A stretch of 64,000 bases of DNA from Henckelia pumila. Lineage: Eukaryota; Streptophyta; Magnoliopsida; Lamiales; Gesneriaceae. The stretch is from assembly GCF_033568475.1 (NCBI RefSeq), contig NW_027331831.1, positions 6,138,001 to 6,202,000 of the forward strand, read 5' to 3'. The notes beneath the pieces were generated by a model. That model saw only the letters and a list, made by a program, of their open reading frames with translations. It was not told the DNA's origin and made no database searches. Positions 49,128 through 60,345 of the stretch are shown in pieces; position 1 is the stretch's first letter, and each line of letters starts with the position of its first letter. The translations under genes and the position numbers were made by a program.

Positions 49128-51689
49128 TAATAATTTAAAAACACAACATTAATTTTTTTTATTTAAAATATTAGCTCATCTTCGCTCCATTAATTTTCAT
49201 GCCCTTCTTAACCAATTAAAACTCTCGAAATATAGAATGTCTATTGCATGACTCTTTGATTTATATACATTATTTCATTAAAATAAGAGTTATTTAGGAT
49301 TCAGTCTCCATTCCATAAGTTTTCTTAAGATTCAGTCCTTGTTATAATTTTTTTTTCTGCACTCCCTAATTCAGAAAAAGTTTGTATATACTCTCTAGAG
49401 GTTCACAAATCATTTTCGAAGTAAAAAGTATATAAAAAATTAAAAAACAGATACAAATATATGAAATTTCAGTACCAACTATTTCAAATCTGATATAAAA
49501 ACAAGTGTTCTTTTTTGTATAGATTTTTTTGTGTTATGTTTCATCTCTCTATAAACGAAAATATAAAATCATGATTGTGAATCAATTTGAGGCAGTTGAT
49601 GCCATATATATATAAATCAATACGTAAATTAAATATTTTTTACTCAAATTTCTTAAATTAGTGCACATAAAATTGTTAATTTTCGTGACTCCAAAAATAA
49701 AAATGTATGTACTGATTAATATTGAACAAGTGCTTTAATATAAATATTCTGTACATAAACATGTATGTTCAGTAAGTTTATACTCAAAATTTTAATTTTT
49801 GTACTACATCTAAAACTGTAAATACTCAAACATCATATCTTAGTATCATATATTTAACATTTTATACCAAATTTTATACATAAAAAGAAATGTGAGACCA
49901 ATGAGTCAAAACAAAATTTCATGACATAGGGACTGAATCTTGATTGATTATTAAATGTAGGGACTGAATCCCAAGTTCCCCTTAAAATAACATCGTTAAT
50001 CATTTTCATCACATCAAAAAAAATTACTACATACAAAGCAACATTCGAAAATATTACTTTAAAAATTAATTGTTTTTAATAAAAAAAATATTACTTTGAA
50101 AAGCATTACCAATTATTATTATTTTTTTTGAAAAAAGCATCAACAATAGATTTATTTGATATTATTTAATTTAAATATCGTATAATTACAAAATAAATTT
50201 AAATAATATTTGACTCTTCAATTTCTATTTATCCACCTCTACCACAACCAAAACTCTCGAATTATAAGATGCATGTTGGATGACTTCAATTTATGTACAA
50301 TATTCTATTAAAATAATTTCATTAATCATTTTCATCATATCAAAAATATTCACTACATAGTTAGTACATACAAAATCTATCTATACGTAAAAGCAAAAAA
50401 GTATACTATATACAATATATTTAAATTTCTGCATCATTTATGACATTCAACTAAATTTTCATTTTGGTTTTCGGTTATCACTTTACAATGACAACTATTA
50501 AATCATTTATATTATAAAGAATTTTATATCAAGAACATATTTGACTTATTTTATGAATTCAACGACTTCATCATTTAAAAAATATATATATATAACATGA
50601 ACATGGAAATACATGTGAAAAAATTTATCAAATAATGTGTAAAAGAAAATTATAGTCAGAAATAAGAATAGTTTTGGTTTTTCATATTGAAATATTTGTT
50701 ATTCACTTTTTCTTAGGAAAAAATGAATATATTATTGCATACAACGGTTTTTCCAAATAAGCTATTTTTAAAAAAAAAAACTGTGAAATTTAGGCACAAT
50801 ATAAAATAATGGAGTTATATATCGTGTTATACATTTAAATTTCATTGCAAAATAAAATTTAAATCCAATGAAGATCACTTTTCAACAACATAAAATCTAT
50901 ATGTAATATTATGAGAAAATATCAGCTTATCATATTAATTATACCCCTCGCGATTTTTGAAATCTGACACAAAAAATTGATGATCAAAACGATGTACGTT
51001 TTGAATAAAATTATATGAAAAAAGAAAAAAAATACTGAAAACAATTCTTAGATATTTTTTGCAACAAATCAAAAGAAAAAACAACATACCTACATGTTTT
51101 TTGATATTTTGGAATTTTAAATGCAGAAAAAAAAAATTAATCAAAAAATGAAAATGATTAATCGAATATAGTAAATTTATCTCGAATATGTGTACAAAAT
51201 CAAAATAAATAAATTGTTAAAAGCACTATGAAAAAAAATTATCCAAAAATAATATTACTATACATCATTTTCGAAAATAAAATGTTAAAATGAATTTGAA
51301 AAATAAAATATGTATTTTAAAAAAAATCATATTTTTCAAAAAAATTTAGATTCAATATGTCCGGACGGTCGAACCGGAAAATCATTTATATAATTTAATA
51401 TAATAAATAATATATTTTGAATTTTAAAATTTCAAAAATTATATAAATAGACAAAAAAATATATATATTTAACATAGTTTGAAAGTTAAATAAATATGTA
51501 AATATATTCAAAATATCAATCATAGTTATAAATTATTTAAATAATATAAATTATTTAAATAATAAATTATTTAATTCTTAAAATAATGTTTTAAATGAAG
51601 TAAAAATTCTAAATAATAATTTATATATATAAATAATAAATTTAAAGTTTTAAAAATAAAAAATCTTATATTTTCAAAAACAATTCGAA

Positions 51690-51868
51690 AAACCGGTTCG
51701 ACCTGTTTAACTGGTGGAACCGGTTTTCCGGTTCTTGATCGGTCCAACCAGTTCTTGACCGGTTTTGACCGATTGGACCGATTTTCCGGTTCTAAGAGTC
51801 GGTCCGCACCGGAGAACCGACCGGTTCCCAATCAAACCGATCGAACCGGCCAATCCGGTTCGGTTCCA
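51690..51868. repeat. Cluster of CCGGTT / AACCGG motifs
   Basis: More than a dozen CCGGTT, ACCGGT, GGACCGA or AACCGG words lie within 180 bp, many forming overlapping inverted pairs, in an otherwise AT-dominated region. A related word cluster (GTCCGGACGGTCGAACCGG) at 51359-51377 may be the other end of the same element. Confidence 0.75.
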
Positions 51869-52864
51869 AAAACATTGCATTGAATGTGCGTATATTGATA
51901 TTATTATTAAAAAATCAAAATAAATATATTATTGAATGTCCGAAATAAAAAAAAATGTTTGTTTAAAAAATTATTCAAAAAATGACATTATCCTTCGTAT
52001 CATAAATAATTATAATCATCAATAAAAATTAGAGTCAATCAATGCCTCATATAAAACTTTGTATGAAGAACCTGATTTTTAGTCATGGTCAGCTCTATCC
52101 AGAGTTATGAATCACAAGGGTCCGAAAAATTTGAAACTAAAAATGTTAAATTTTAATATGTTATAGTGATAAGTTATAACAACTAGAAAAAAAATTAACG
52201 ATAAGTATTGTATTAATGAAGCTTTTTCAAAATTTATAAATTATTTTTTTATTTTCTAATTGTACGATCTATAATCAATTTATTTATTTATAGTTTAAAT
52301 ATTTATTCAAACATTCATACTCATTAACTTATCACTAATTATTACATGAAAATAACAACTCATGCATCGTATAAGTGTGATACTAGTTAATGCAAATTCT
52401 TGACCATTACAAACTTTTTACCAGTATTGTATATTTTAAAAGTGAATAACAGACTATAAAAAAAATGTCATGAATAACTATTTCTATTTATTTTTTTGAC
52501 ATGAAAACCCGTAATATAATTACTACTTTTCAGTGTGCACTACATAAACCATCAAACTAACGTAATAGCCTGCAAACTACATTAATTAACCAAGACATCC
52601 CCTTGAGAGGAACTATTTCTATTTATTTACACACCTAAAAGTGTAATTAACTATATGGGCTTTGCTAGATAAATGAATGAATCCAAGAAATCAACATTAT
52701 TGTTATAAGTTATACTTAACAAGTGAAGACGTATTAAAAAAAAATATACCAAAGATAATGTTGTGATAATATATGGTTCTAATAGTACCAAGTACCAACA
52801 TGGTTCTATATGTGTAATTTATTTTGGAATACAAAAAATGTGTTTCTATTAATAATATTAAGAC

Positions 52865-53137
52865 TGTTGTGAAAAAGTAAAAATTTACGGTAAAAAGTAA
52901 AAACTCAAAAACTCAAAATTCTACACTTTATAAATTTTTTCTCTCTTCACAATTGTGTTTTTCTACACAAATGGAGAGACCTATTTATAGATCTCAATTG
53001 GAGATTAGTCAAAAATTAATACATCATTAATTACATCATCACACACTAATTTTCAATATTTTACAACTCAATTTTCAACTTTCAACCTTCAACATTCAAC
53101 AATAAATAATAATATATATTTATATATATTTTCAACA
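52865..53137 (-). repeat. 3' long terminal repeat of the Copia element
   Basis: This 273-bp copy is identical to 59072-59344 except for one T/A difference in the ATAAATTTTTT tract. The sense-strand TATA-like run is at the plus-strand 3' side (about 53112-53130). Confidence 0.96.
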
Positions 53138-53302
53138 CTCCCCCTTGTGATGATGATCATGATAGAATGACTATCTCCATTACGTGTTGTATACTGCCTC
53201 GTTAAAAACCTTACTAGGAAAAACCCATTGGGACAAAAACCATAGTAAGGAAAAAAGAGTGCAGCCACGTAAACTCCACCTGATGTCAACATGAATGATT
53301 CT

Positions 53303-56300
53303 TCACATATTTCGTAGATTGCGCATCCCAATATTATAAATGTGTTTTCTGAATATCGCCGTGGGAAGTGCCTTTGTGAAGAGATCGGATGAGTTCTCAC
53401 TTGATTGAATGTAACAGATATCAATATCTTTATTCTTCTCCAGCTCTTGAGTGTATGCAAAGAATTTAGGAGGAATATGTTTAGTTCTGTCACTTTTGAT
53501 GTATCCTTCTTTCATTTGGGCAACACATGCGGCATTATCTTCATACAGTGTGATTGGATTCTTGTCCACTGATAATCCGCAAGAAGTTTGGATATGCCGA
53601 GTCATTGATTTAAGCCAGACACATTCACGGCTTGCTTCATGTAGTGCAATAATCTCGGCATGATTTGATGAAGTTGTAACAAGTGTTTGTTTCTGTGATC
53701 GCCAAGAGATTGCAGTGCCTCCACGAGTAAATACATATCCGGTTTGGGAACGTGCCTTATGTGGATCAGATAAGTATCCAGCATCAGCATAACCAATTAT
53801 TCTCTGATTTGTATCTTTTGGATACAAAAGTCCCAAATCCGTCGTTCCTCGTAAATAACGGAATATATGTTTAATTCCGTTCCAGTGCCTCTTCGTTGGA
53901 CATGAACTGAATCTTGCCAATAAATTTACTGCAAAAGATATGTCTGGTCTAGTGCAATTTGCAAGATACATAAGGGCACCAATGGCACTTAGATATGGTA
54001 CTTCAGGACCAAGAACAACTTCATCATCTTCACATGGACGAAATGGATCCTTTTCTATATTCAATGATCTGACAACCATTGGAGTACTTAAAGGATTTGA
54101 GATCCATATTGAAACGTTTAAGGACCTTCTCTGTATAATTAGACTGGTGAACAAAAATTCCACATTCTTTTTGTTCAATTTGTAAACCAAGACAATACTT
54201 GGTTTTTCCAAGGTCTTTCATTTCAAATTCTTCCTTCAAGTATAACATCACTTCTTGAATTTCTTTATTCGTTCCAATGATGTTTAAATAATCAACATAT
54301 ATAGCAATAATCACGCATCCCGATGTTGTTTTCTTGATGAAAACACAAGGGCATATTGGATCATTTACATATCCCTTTTTCATCAAGTGTTCACTTAGCC
54401 GATTATACCACATTCGGCCGGATTGCTTTAACCCATACAATGATCTTTGTAATTTCACAGAATAAAATTCTCTGGGTTCTGAACTTTGTGCTTCTAGCAT
54501 CTTAAATCCTTCAGGGATTTTCATGTATATATCACTATCAAGTGATCCGTATAAATAAGCTGTATCAACATCCATTAGACGCATGTCCAAGTTTTCAGAC
54601 ACTGCTAAACTGATCAAATACCGAAACGTAATTGCATCCATAACAGGAGAATATGTTTCTTCATAATCAATTCCAGGTCTTTGAGAAAAACCTTGTGCAA
54701 CAAGTCGAGCTTTATATCTCACTATTTCATTTTTCTCATTTCTCTTTCGAATAAAAACCCATTTGTACCCAACAGGTTTAACACCTTTAGGTGTAAGGAC
54801 TATAGGTCCAAAAACACTACGTTTATTTAGCGAATTTAATTCAACCTGGATGGCATCTTTCCATTTTGACCAATCCTTTCGAGTTTTGCATTCACCAAAA
54901 GATTTTGGTTCATTATCTTCATTTACGATGTCACATGCCACATTGTACAAAAATATCTCATCAATATCTTGTACATTCTTTCGGTTCCATATTTTTCCAG
55001 TATTAATATAATTGATAGAGATTTCATGATTCTCGTCAGTTTGTGGTTCTGACAAAATATTTTCATCATCGTGTGTTTCTTCTGGAACACCATTTTCTAT
55101 TTTCTGATCATCATTTTTCTCTATGTATTTTCTTTTCCGAGGATTTTTATCCTTTGAACCGATTGGCCTTCCACGCTTCAGGCGTTTTATGACATCATGA
55201 ATGTCTTCATTTTGTTTTTTTGGAATTTCAACTCGAGCAGGGGCATTTACAGCAGGTATATATGATTTTGTTACCCCTTTTGTGTCTGCAAATGCATCTG
55301 GCATTTGATTTGCTATTCTTTGTAAATGCACAATTTGCTGTACATCTTTATCACATTGTTTAGTTTTAGGATCCAAATGTAATAATGATGGTACATACCA
55401 TGTGATTTCTTTTTCGATGTGTTTCTTTTCTCCCCCTAACATTGGGAAGTTATTTTCATCAAAATGACAATCAGCAAACCGTGCTGTAAACACATCGCCT
55501 GTCTGAGCCTCAAGATATCTAATGATTGATGGACTATCATAGCCGATATAAATACCATTCTTTCTTTGAGGTCCCATTTTTGTTCTTTGAGGTGGTGCAA
55601 TAGGCACATATACCATACATCCAAAAATTCTCAAATGAGAAATATCTGGTTCTTTGCCAAATACAAGCTGCAATGGGGAGTGTTTATGATATGCACTTGG
55701 CCTGATGCGAATCAATGCAGCAGCATGTAAAATTGCATGTCCCCATATAGAAATAGGGAGTTTCGTTCTCATAATCATTGGTCTAGCAATCAACTGCAGA
55801 CGTTTAATCAATGATTCAGCTAATCCATTTTGTGTATGAACATGAGCTACAGGATGTTCAACAGTAATTCCCATCGACATACAATAGTCGTTAAAAGTCT
55901 GGGAAGTAAATTCTCCAGCATTATCAAGTCTTATTTTCTTGATCGTATATTCGGGAAATTGATTCCGCAATTTTATTATTTGAGCCATCAATTTTGCAAA
56001 TGCCACATTCCGAGTGGACAATAAACATACATGTGACCATCTGCTAGAGGCATCGATCAATACCATAAAGTATCAAAATGGTCCACATGGTGGATAAATT
56101 GGCCCACAAATATCACCTTGAATACGTTCAAGAAATATGGGTGATTCCTTTTGGATTTTAGCTGGTGATGGTCTTATAATAAGTTTCCCCAGAGAACATG
56201 CCTTACACTGAAACTTATTATTCTGAAAGATCTTCTGGTCTTTCAGTGGATGACCACTTGTATTTTCTATAATCCTTCGCATCATTATTGAACCAGGATG

Positions 56301-56795
56301 TCCCAATCGATCATGCCAATTTGTTAGTATTGAAGAATTTCCAATAACCATATTTGATTCGATTGGACTTATATGTGTATAATGCAATCCAGTAGGGAGC
56401 ATTGATAATTTCTCAACTACATATTTCTTTCCTGATTTATATGTAGTAAGACACATATATTTCTCATTTCCTTCGGTTATTGTTTCCGTATCATAACCAT
56501 GAGAATATATATCATTAAAACTCAACAAATTTCTTTGTGATCGTGGTGAATATAAAGCACTATTTATCAAAAATTTTGTACCATTAGGTAACAAAAATTG
56601 TGCTTTGCCACATCCTTCAATCAAGTCTACAGGACCTGATATTGTATTCACCATTGTTTTTGTTGGTTTTAATTCCAAGAAATATTTTTCATTTCTGATG
56701 ATAGTGTGCGTTGTACCACTATCTGGTATGCAAACTTCCAGTGCATTATTTCCATCTTTGATCATAGCATTTTCCATAATGATCTTCAAAAACAA
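53303..56795 (-). pseudogene. Copia pol polyprotein, interrupted
   Basis: Reading from 56795 leftwards: protease with the D-S-G-T-T-H active site, GAG-pre-integrase (W-H-D-R-L-G-H-P), integrase core (L-D-N-A-G-E-F, acidic triad region), reverse transcriptase (Y-K-A-R-L-V-A-Q-G-F, S-L-Y-G-L-K-Q-S) and RNase H (G-Y-A-D-A-G-Y, L-Y-E-D-N-A-A). Three defects are visible: an in-frame TGA at 56073-56075 in the integrase, a Tyr codon at 54288-54290 where the RT catalytic motif normally has its second Asp, and a frameshift near 54090-54100 between RT and RNase H. The RNase H part then stays open to 53303. Between the gag stop (56937) and 56795 the frame is short and unresolved. Confidence 0.92.
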
Positions 56796-56936
56796 TATGC
56801 AATAAAATGAATTAAGAAAGATACATGCAAATTATAATATGTTACAATTTAATTGCAGAATAAAACAATACATGCAAAATATAATATGTTTTATAATATA
56901 AAAATACATTGTTACATTCTTTTCCCACCAGTACAT

Positions 56937-57998
56937 TTAATCAATATCTTCGAAATCATTCAAAAAGTAGGCAGCATCTAAATTCATTGAACCACTTGTA
57001 TGGTCAATGTTTTCAGTAAAATTGGTCTCTTTTTCTTTCCCCTTTATTGAATCTTTATAGAGCTTACACAGATGCTCAGGGGCTCGACAAGTTCTTGACC
57101 AATGTCCTGGAGTGCCACATCTATAACAAACACTCTCAGTTCTTTTTGGATGATTTTCATTTTCACCCGTATTATCATGCTGCCTCTTTTGTGGGTGGTT
57201 CGTGACGTTCCTTTGATATGAGTTATTGAAATAACTATCTCTTTTATTTTCAAATCCACGGCCTCGACCACGACCGCGATCATTTCTACGCCCACGTCCA
57301 CGCCCACGTCCTCGTCCACGACCTTGACCAAAATCTTGTCTATATCTTTGATTTTGGTTTTCATTTTTACTTACGACATTTGCTTCAGGAAATGCCGTTG
57401 AACCAGTAGGTCTGGACTGATGATTTCTCATGAGCAATTCATTATTCTTTTCCGCCACGAGTAAACATGCGATGAGTTCTGAGTATCTTGAAAATCCACG
57501 CACTCTATATTGCTGTTGTAGAGTTATATTTGATGCGTGGAATGTGGAAAATGTCTTTTCAAGCATTTCCATCTCAGTAATATTATGCCCACAAAATTTC
57601 AGCTGTGAGACAATTCGATACATCGCAGAATTATAATCACTCACCTTTTTAAAATCTTGGAATCTTAAAGTATTCCATTCATCTCGTGCGGTCGGAAGTA
57701 TAACTTCCCGTATATGCTCAAAACGTTCTTTTAACCCTTTCCACAAAATCATTGGGTCTTTTTCGGTCAAATATTCACATTTCAACCCCTCATCAAGATG
57801 TCTGCGTAAAAATATCATCGCTTTTGTTTTATCTTGTGAGGATGATATGTTATTTTCTTTGATAGTTTCGTTAAGACCCAATGACTCGAGATGCATTTCT
57901 ACATCGAGGGTCCATGGCATATAATTCTTTCCGGTTATATCAAGTGCAATGAATTCGAGTTTCGCCAAGTTCGACATGGTGGTACTAGAAAATAACAA
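56937..57998 (-). CDS. Copia gag (capsid/nucleocapsid), 353 aa
   Basis: This is an intact frame. The N-terminal half has the Copia UBN2/gag capsid fold signatures (N-Y-M-P-W-T-L-D-V-E-M-H-L and W-x2-L-K-E-R-F-E-H). A long Arg-Gly repeat follows at about residues 222-247, then a CCHC knuckle (C-Y-R-C-G-T-P-G-H-W-S-R-T-C). The start at 57998 has no closer competitor except the Met eight codons in, M-S-N-L-A-K-L-E-F, which is the usual start in related elements and may be the true one. It is a separate ORF from pol here. Confidence 0.88.
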   Translation of the reverse strand: MLFSSTTMSNLAKLEFIALDITGKNYMPWTLDVEMHLESLGLNETIKENNISSSQDKTKAMIFLRRHLDEGLKCEYLTEKDPMILWKGLKERFEHIREVILPTARDEWNTLRFQDFKKVSDYNSAMYRIVSQLKFCGHNITEMEMLEKTFSTFHASNITLQQQYRVRGFSRYSELIACLLVAEKNNELLMRNHQSRPTGSTAFPEANVVSKNENQNQRYRQDFGQGRGRGRGRGRGRRNDRGRGRGRGFENKRDSYFNNSYQRNVTNHPQKRQHDNTGENENHPKRTESVCYRCGTPGHWSRTCRAPEHLCKLYKDSIKGKEKETNFTENIDHTSGSMNLDAAYFLNDFEDID

Positions 57999-58400
57999 TG
58001 CATTTTATTAGTTAATTTCCATAAATATGACAATACAAAATAATGGAAGAACGTAAATTACAAGTGCGTATACAAATAGAGAAAAAATATGTGTTGGAAA
58101 ATCGCTGGTGAGTAAAAGACTCGTGAGCATGATGATCATAGTCGTTATGAAAAATATCCTTATAAATGTCATCATCTCCATCTTCGAAAAAACCGAGGAT
58201 AAAATATTTTGAGAGAAAGAATGAATTTGGTGTGATTGAAAATGAGTTTGAGTGAACATATTTATAGGGAAAAAACTAGCCGTTTTGTTACCGTTTGTGA
58301 CCGTTGGGGGTAAAGAAAAAATTGAGTATGTGTTGAATAAAAATTCGTGATAATCATGTAATGCATATAATGATAATCATAATTAAATAATTATGTATAT

Positions 58401-58745
58401 CATATCACATTATTATAAGGTCAGTGTCGTAGACAGCCTTTTATATAATGTTGTGAAATTATACCAATATAGTTAGTATATAAAGTCAGGTATAGTATAT
58501 CATATCACATTATTATAAGATCGGTGTCGTAGACAGCCTTTTATATAATGTTGTGAAATTATACCAATATAGTTAGTATAAAGTCAGGTATAGTATATCA
58601 TATCACATTATTATAAGATCGGTGTCGTAGACAACCTTTTATATAATGTTGTGAAATTATACCAATATAGTTAGTATAAAGTCAGGTATAGTATATCATA
58701 TCACATTATTATAAGATCGGTGTCGTAGACAACCTTTTATATAAT
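58401..58745. repeat. Four tandem units of about 98-100 bp in the Copia leader
   Basis: CATATCACATTATTATAAG starts at 58401, 58501, 58599 and 58697. Each unit also carries GTCGTAGACA(G/A)CCTTTTATATAAT. The fourth unit is cut short and diverges. The array lies between the 5' LTR and gag, in the untranslated leader. Confidence 0.95.
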
Positions 58746-59071
58746 AACATGAAATTATATATTAATATAGTTAATATATATACATAATAAATATATATCA
58801 CGTTATTGTTTAAAAACCTTAGAGGCTTTTATACTTGTCGTATCCCTTACCGGGAGTGTGAGATGTCGTCTTAACATCCTCCCAGGATTTATAACAAGTT
58901 TTGAAAAAAACTTATTTTTTTCATAACATGATATTATATATTAATATATACACAATAAAAATATATAAACAGTAAAATAAAAATTCTTACTTGTTGAATA
59001 TTTTTAACTTCTTCTTGTATTTTGGAGCGTCGAAAAATATAGAGAACCTTCGAGCGATCGTGCTGATAACG

Positions 59072-59344
59072 TGTTGTGAAAAAGTAAAAATTTACGGTAA
59101 AAAGTAAAAACTCAAAAACTCAAAATTCTACACTTTATAAAATTTTTCTCTCTTCACAATTGTGTTTTTCTACACAAATGGAGAGACCTATTTATAGATC
59201 TCAATTGGAGATTAGTCAAAAATTAATACATCATTAATTACATCATCACACACTAATTTTCAATATTTTACAACTCAATTTTCAACTTTCAACCTTCAAC
59301 ATTCAACAATAAATAATAATATATATTTATATATATTTTCAACA
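59072..59344 (-). repeat. 5' long terminal repeat of the Copia element
   Basis: This is the partner of 52865-53137. It is followed at 59345-59349 by the AAGAC target duplication. Confidence 0.96.
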
Positions 59345-59349
59345 AAGAC

Positions 59350-60345
59350 GATGATAGTTTTCTAATATCAACATTTATGTATTGTGTCGTTGATAAGATA
59401 AGGGAGTGGGAGAAAACGAAGAATACCTCGAAAGACTAAAATAAAGATGCCAATTTTTTTCGTGGGTAGACAAGAGAAGGGAGTGGCATAGAAAACGAAG
59501 AATATTAAGGTAGTTTTTGCAACTTTAAAAAATAAGTGATTATGGAGATTTTTTTTATTAATTTGTGAAAAAAATCTCCATAATCAATTATTTTTAAAAG
59601 ATTCAAACACTACCTAAATCACTAAAATAGCAATATAATAAAAATTTCTAAACACTTTTTTTTGTTTTTGGTCACTAATTTCTGAACACTATTAATTATG
59701 CTATAGAAACATTATTTGGAAAAAAAAAACCGAAAAAAAGAATATAAACTAAAACTTGGGCAAGCCAAGAAAACAAACCTTACCATGACTTGAGACATGA
59801 ATAAATTTCACACACATAAAAAAAAATCATTATATCTGTGATTTTTCTAACTTATATACCATAAGGTATTATTTAAAGATAAATTTTTACATGGTATCAG
59901 TCATAAGATGTTATTCGAAGATGATTATTATTAATAAAGAAGACATGGTACTATAAAAATAATATAATTGGACTGAAAATCCAAAGACCCAAGTCGATTA
60001 ATTTGCGCTACATCGATCGGGCAGAACCATATATGACCCGCATAATCTAGTTTTGGATTATTATTTACGGTATGCATAATAAAGTTTTGTTATATTGTTC
60101 ATTTACCGTGTTCATCTAATGTGTTCATCATGAGATAACACTCAACTATTAAACACGGTGGGTGAACAACATAACAAAATTGATGCATGATATATATATA
60201 TATATATATATAAATTTGATATCTTGGATACCTACCGTAAGCACCAATTGATGTGACGTTGTATACGTCTAATAGGTGAATGTTGCATCATCTGGTGCTA
60301 ACATAAGTGACCAGGATATCAAAAATATATATATTCAGGGTCACT
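59350..60345. other. Spacer between the Copia element and the carboxylesterase 3' end
   Basis: Apart from the fold-back and a (TA)n run near 60190-60213, no feature is visible. The last part should contain the carboxylesterase 3' untranslated region, which reads leftwards from 60346. Confidence 0.55.
59508..59615. repeat. Fold-back (inverted repeat) DNA, about 108 bp
   Basis: The left arm AGGTAGTTTTTG...GATTATGGAGATTTTTTT pairs with the right arm AAAAAAATCTCCATAATC...AAACACTACCT. Each arm is nearly 50 bp, with a short spacer (about ATTAATTTGTG) and a few mismatches. No coding content; it may be a small MITE. Confidence 0.88.

Larger units (their letters stand above)
46870..52860. other. Gene-poor AT-rich region between calreticulin-3 and the Copia element
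   Basis: The first few hundred bases should be the calreticulin-3 promoter. The rest shows no gene. It contains a long AT microsatellite (47069-47103), an A28 tract near 48704-48731, two copies of a short dispersed repeat (48086-48309, 48916-49127) and a cluster of CCGGTT-type motifs (51690-51868). Open frames in this stretch are short, of low complexity and not credible as genes. Confidence 0.7.
52865..59344 (-). mobile_element. Complete but defective Ty1/Copia LTR retrotransposon (6.5 kb)
   Basis: The two 273-bp LTRs are at 52865-53137 and 59072-59344 and differ at one base. Both begin TGTTG and end CAACA. The target duplication is AAGAC on each side (52860-52864 and 59345-59349). Coding runs on the minus strand, so the 5' LTR is the right-hand one. 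A purine-rich tract (plus-strand CTCCCCCTTGT from 53138) adjoins the 3' LTR. The primer-binding region next to the 5' LTR reads CGTTATCAGCACGA on the minus strand. The domain order protease, integrase, reverse transcriptase, RNase H defines Copia. Confidence 0.96.

Noticed and set aside
48635-51144. Several hydrophobic Phe/Leu/Ile-rich open frames
   Set aside because: They come from A- and T-runs in AT-rich DNA and have no gene-like features.
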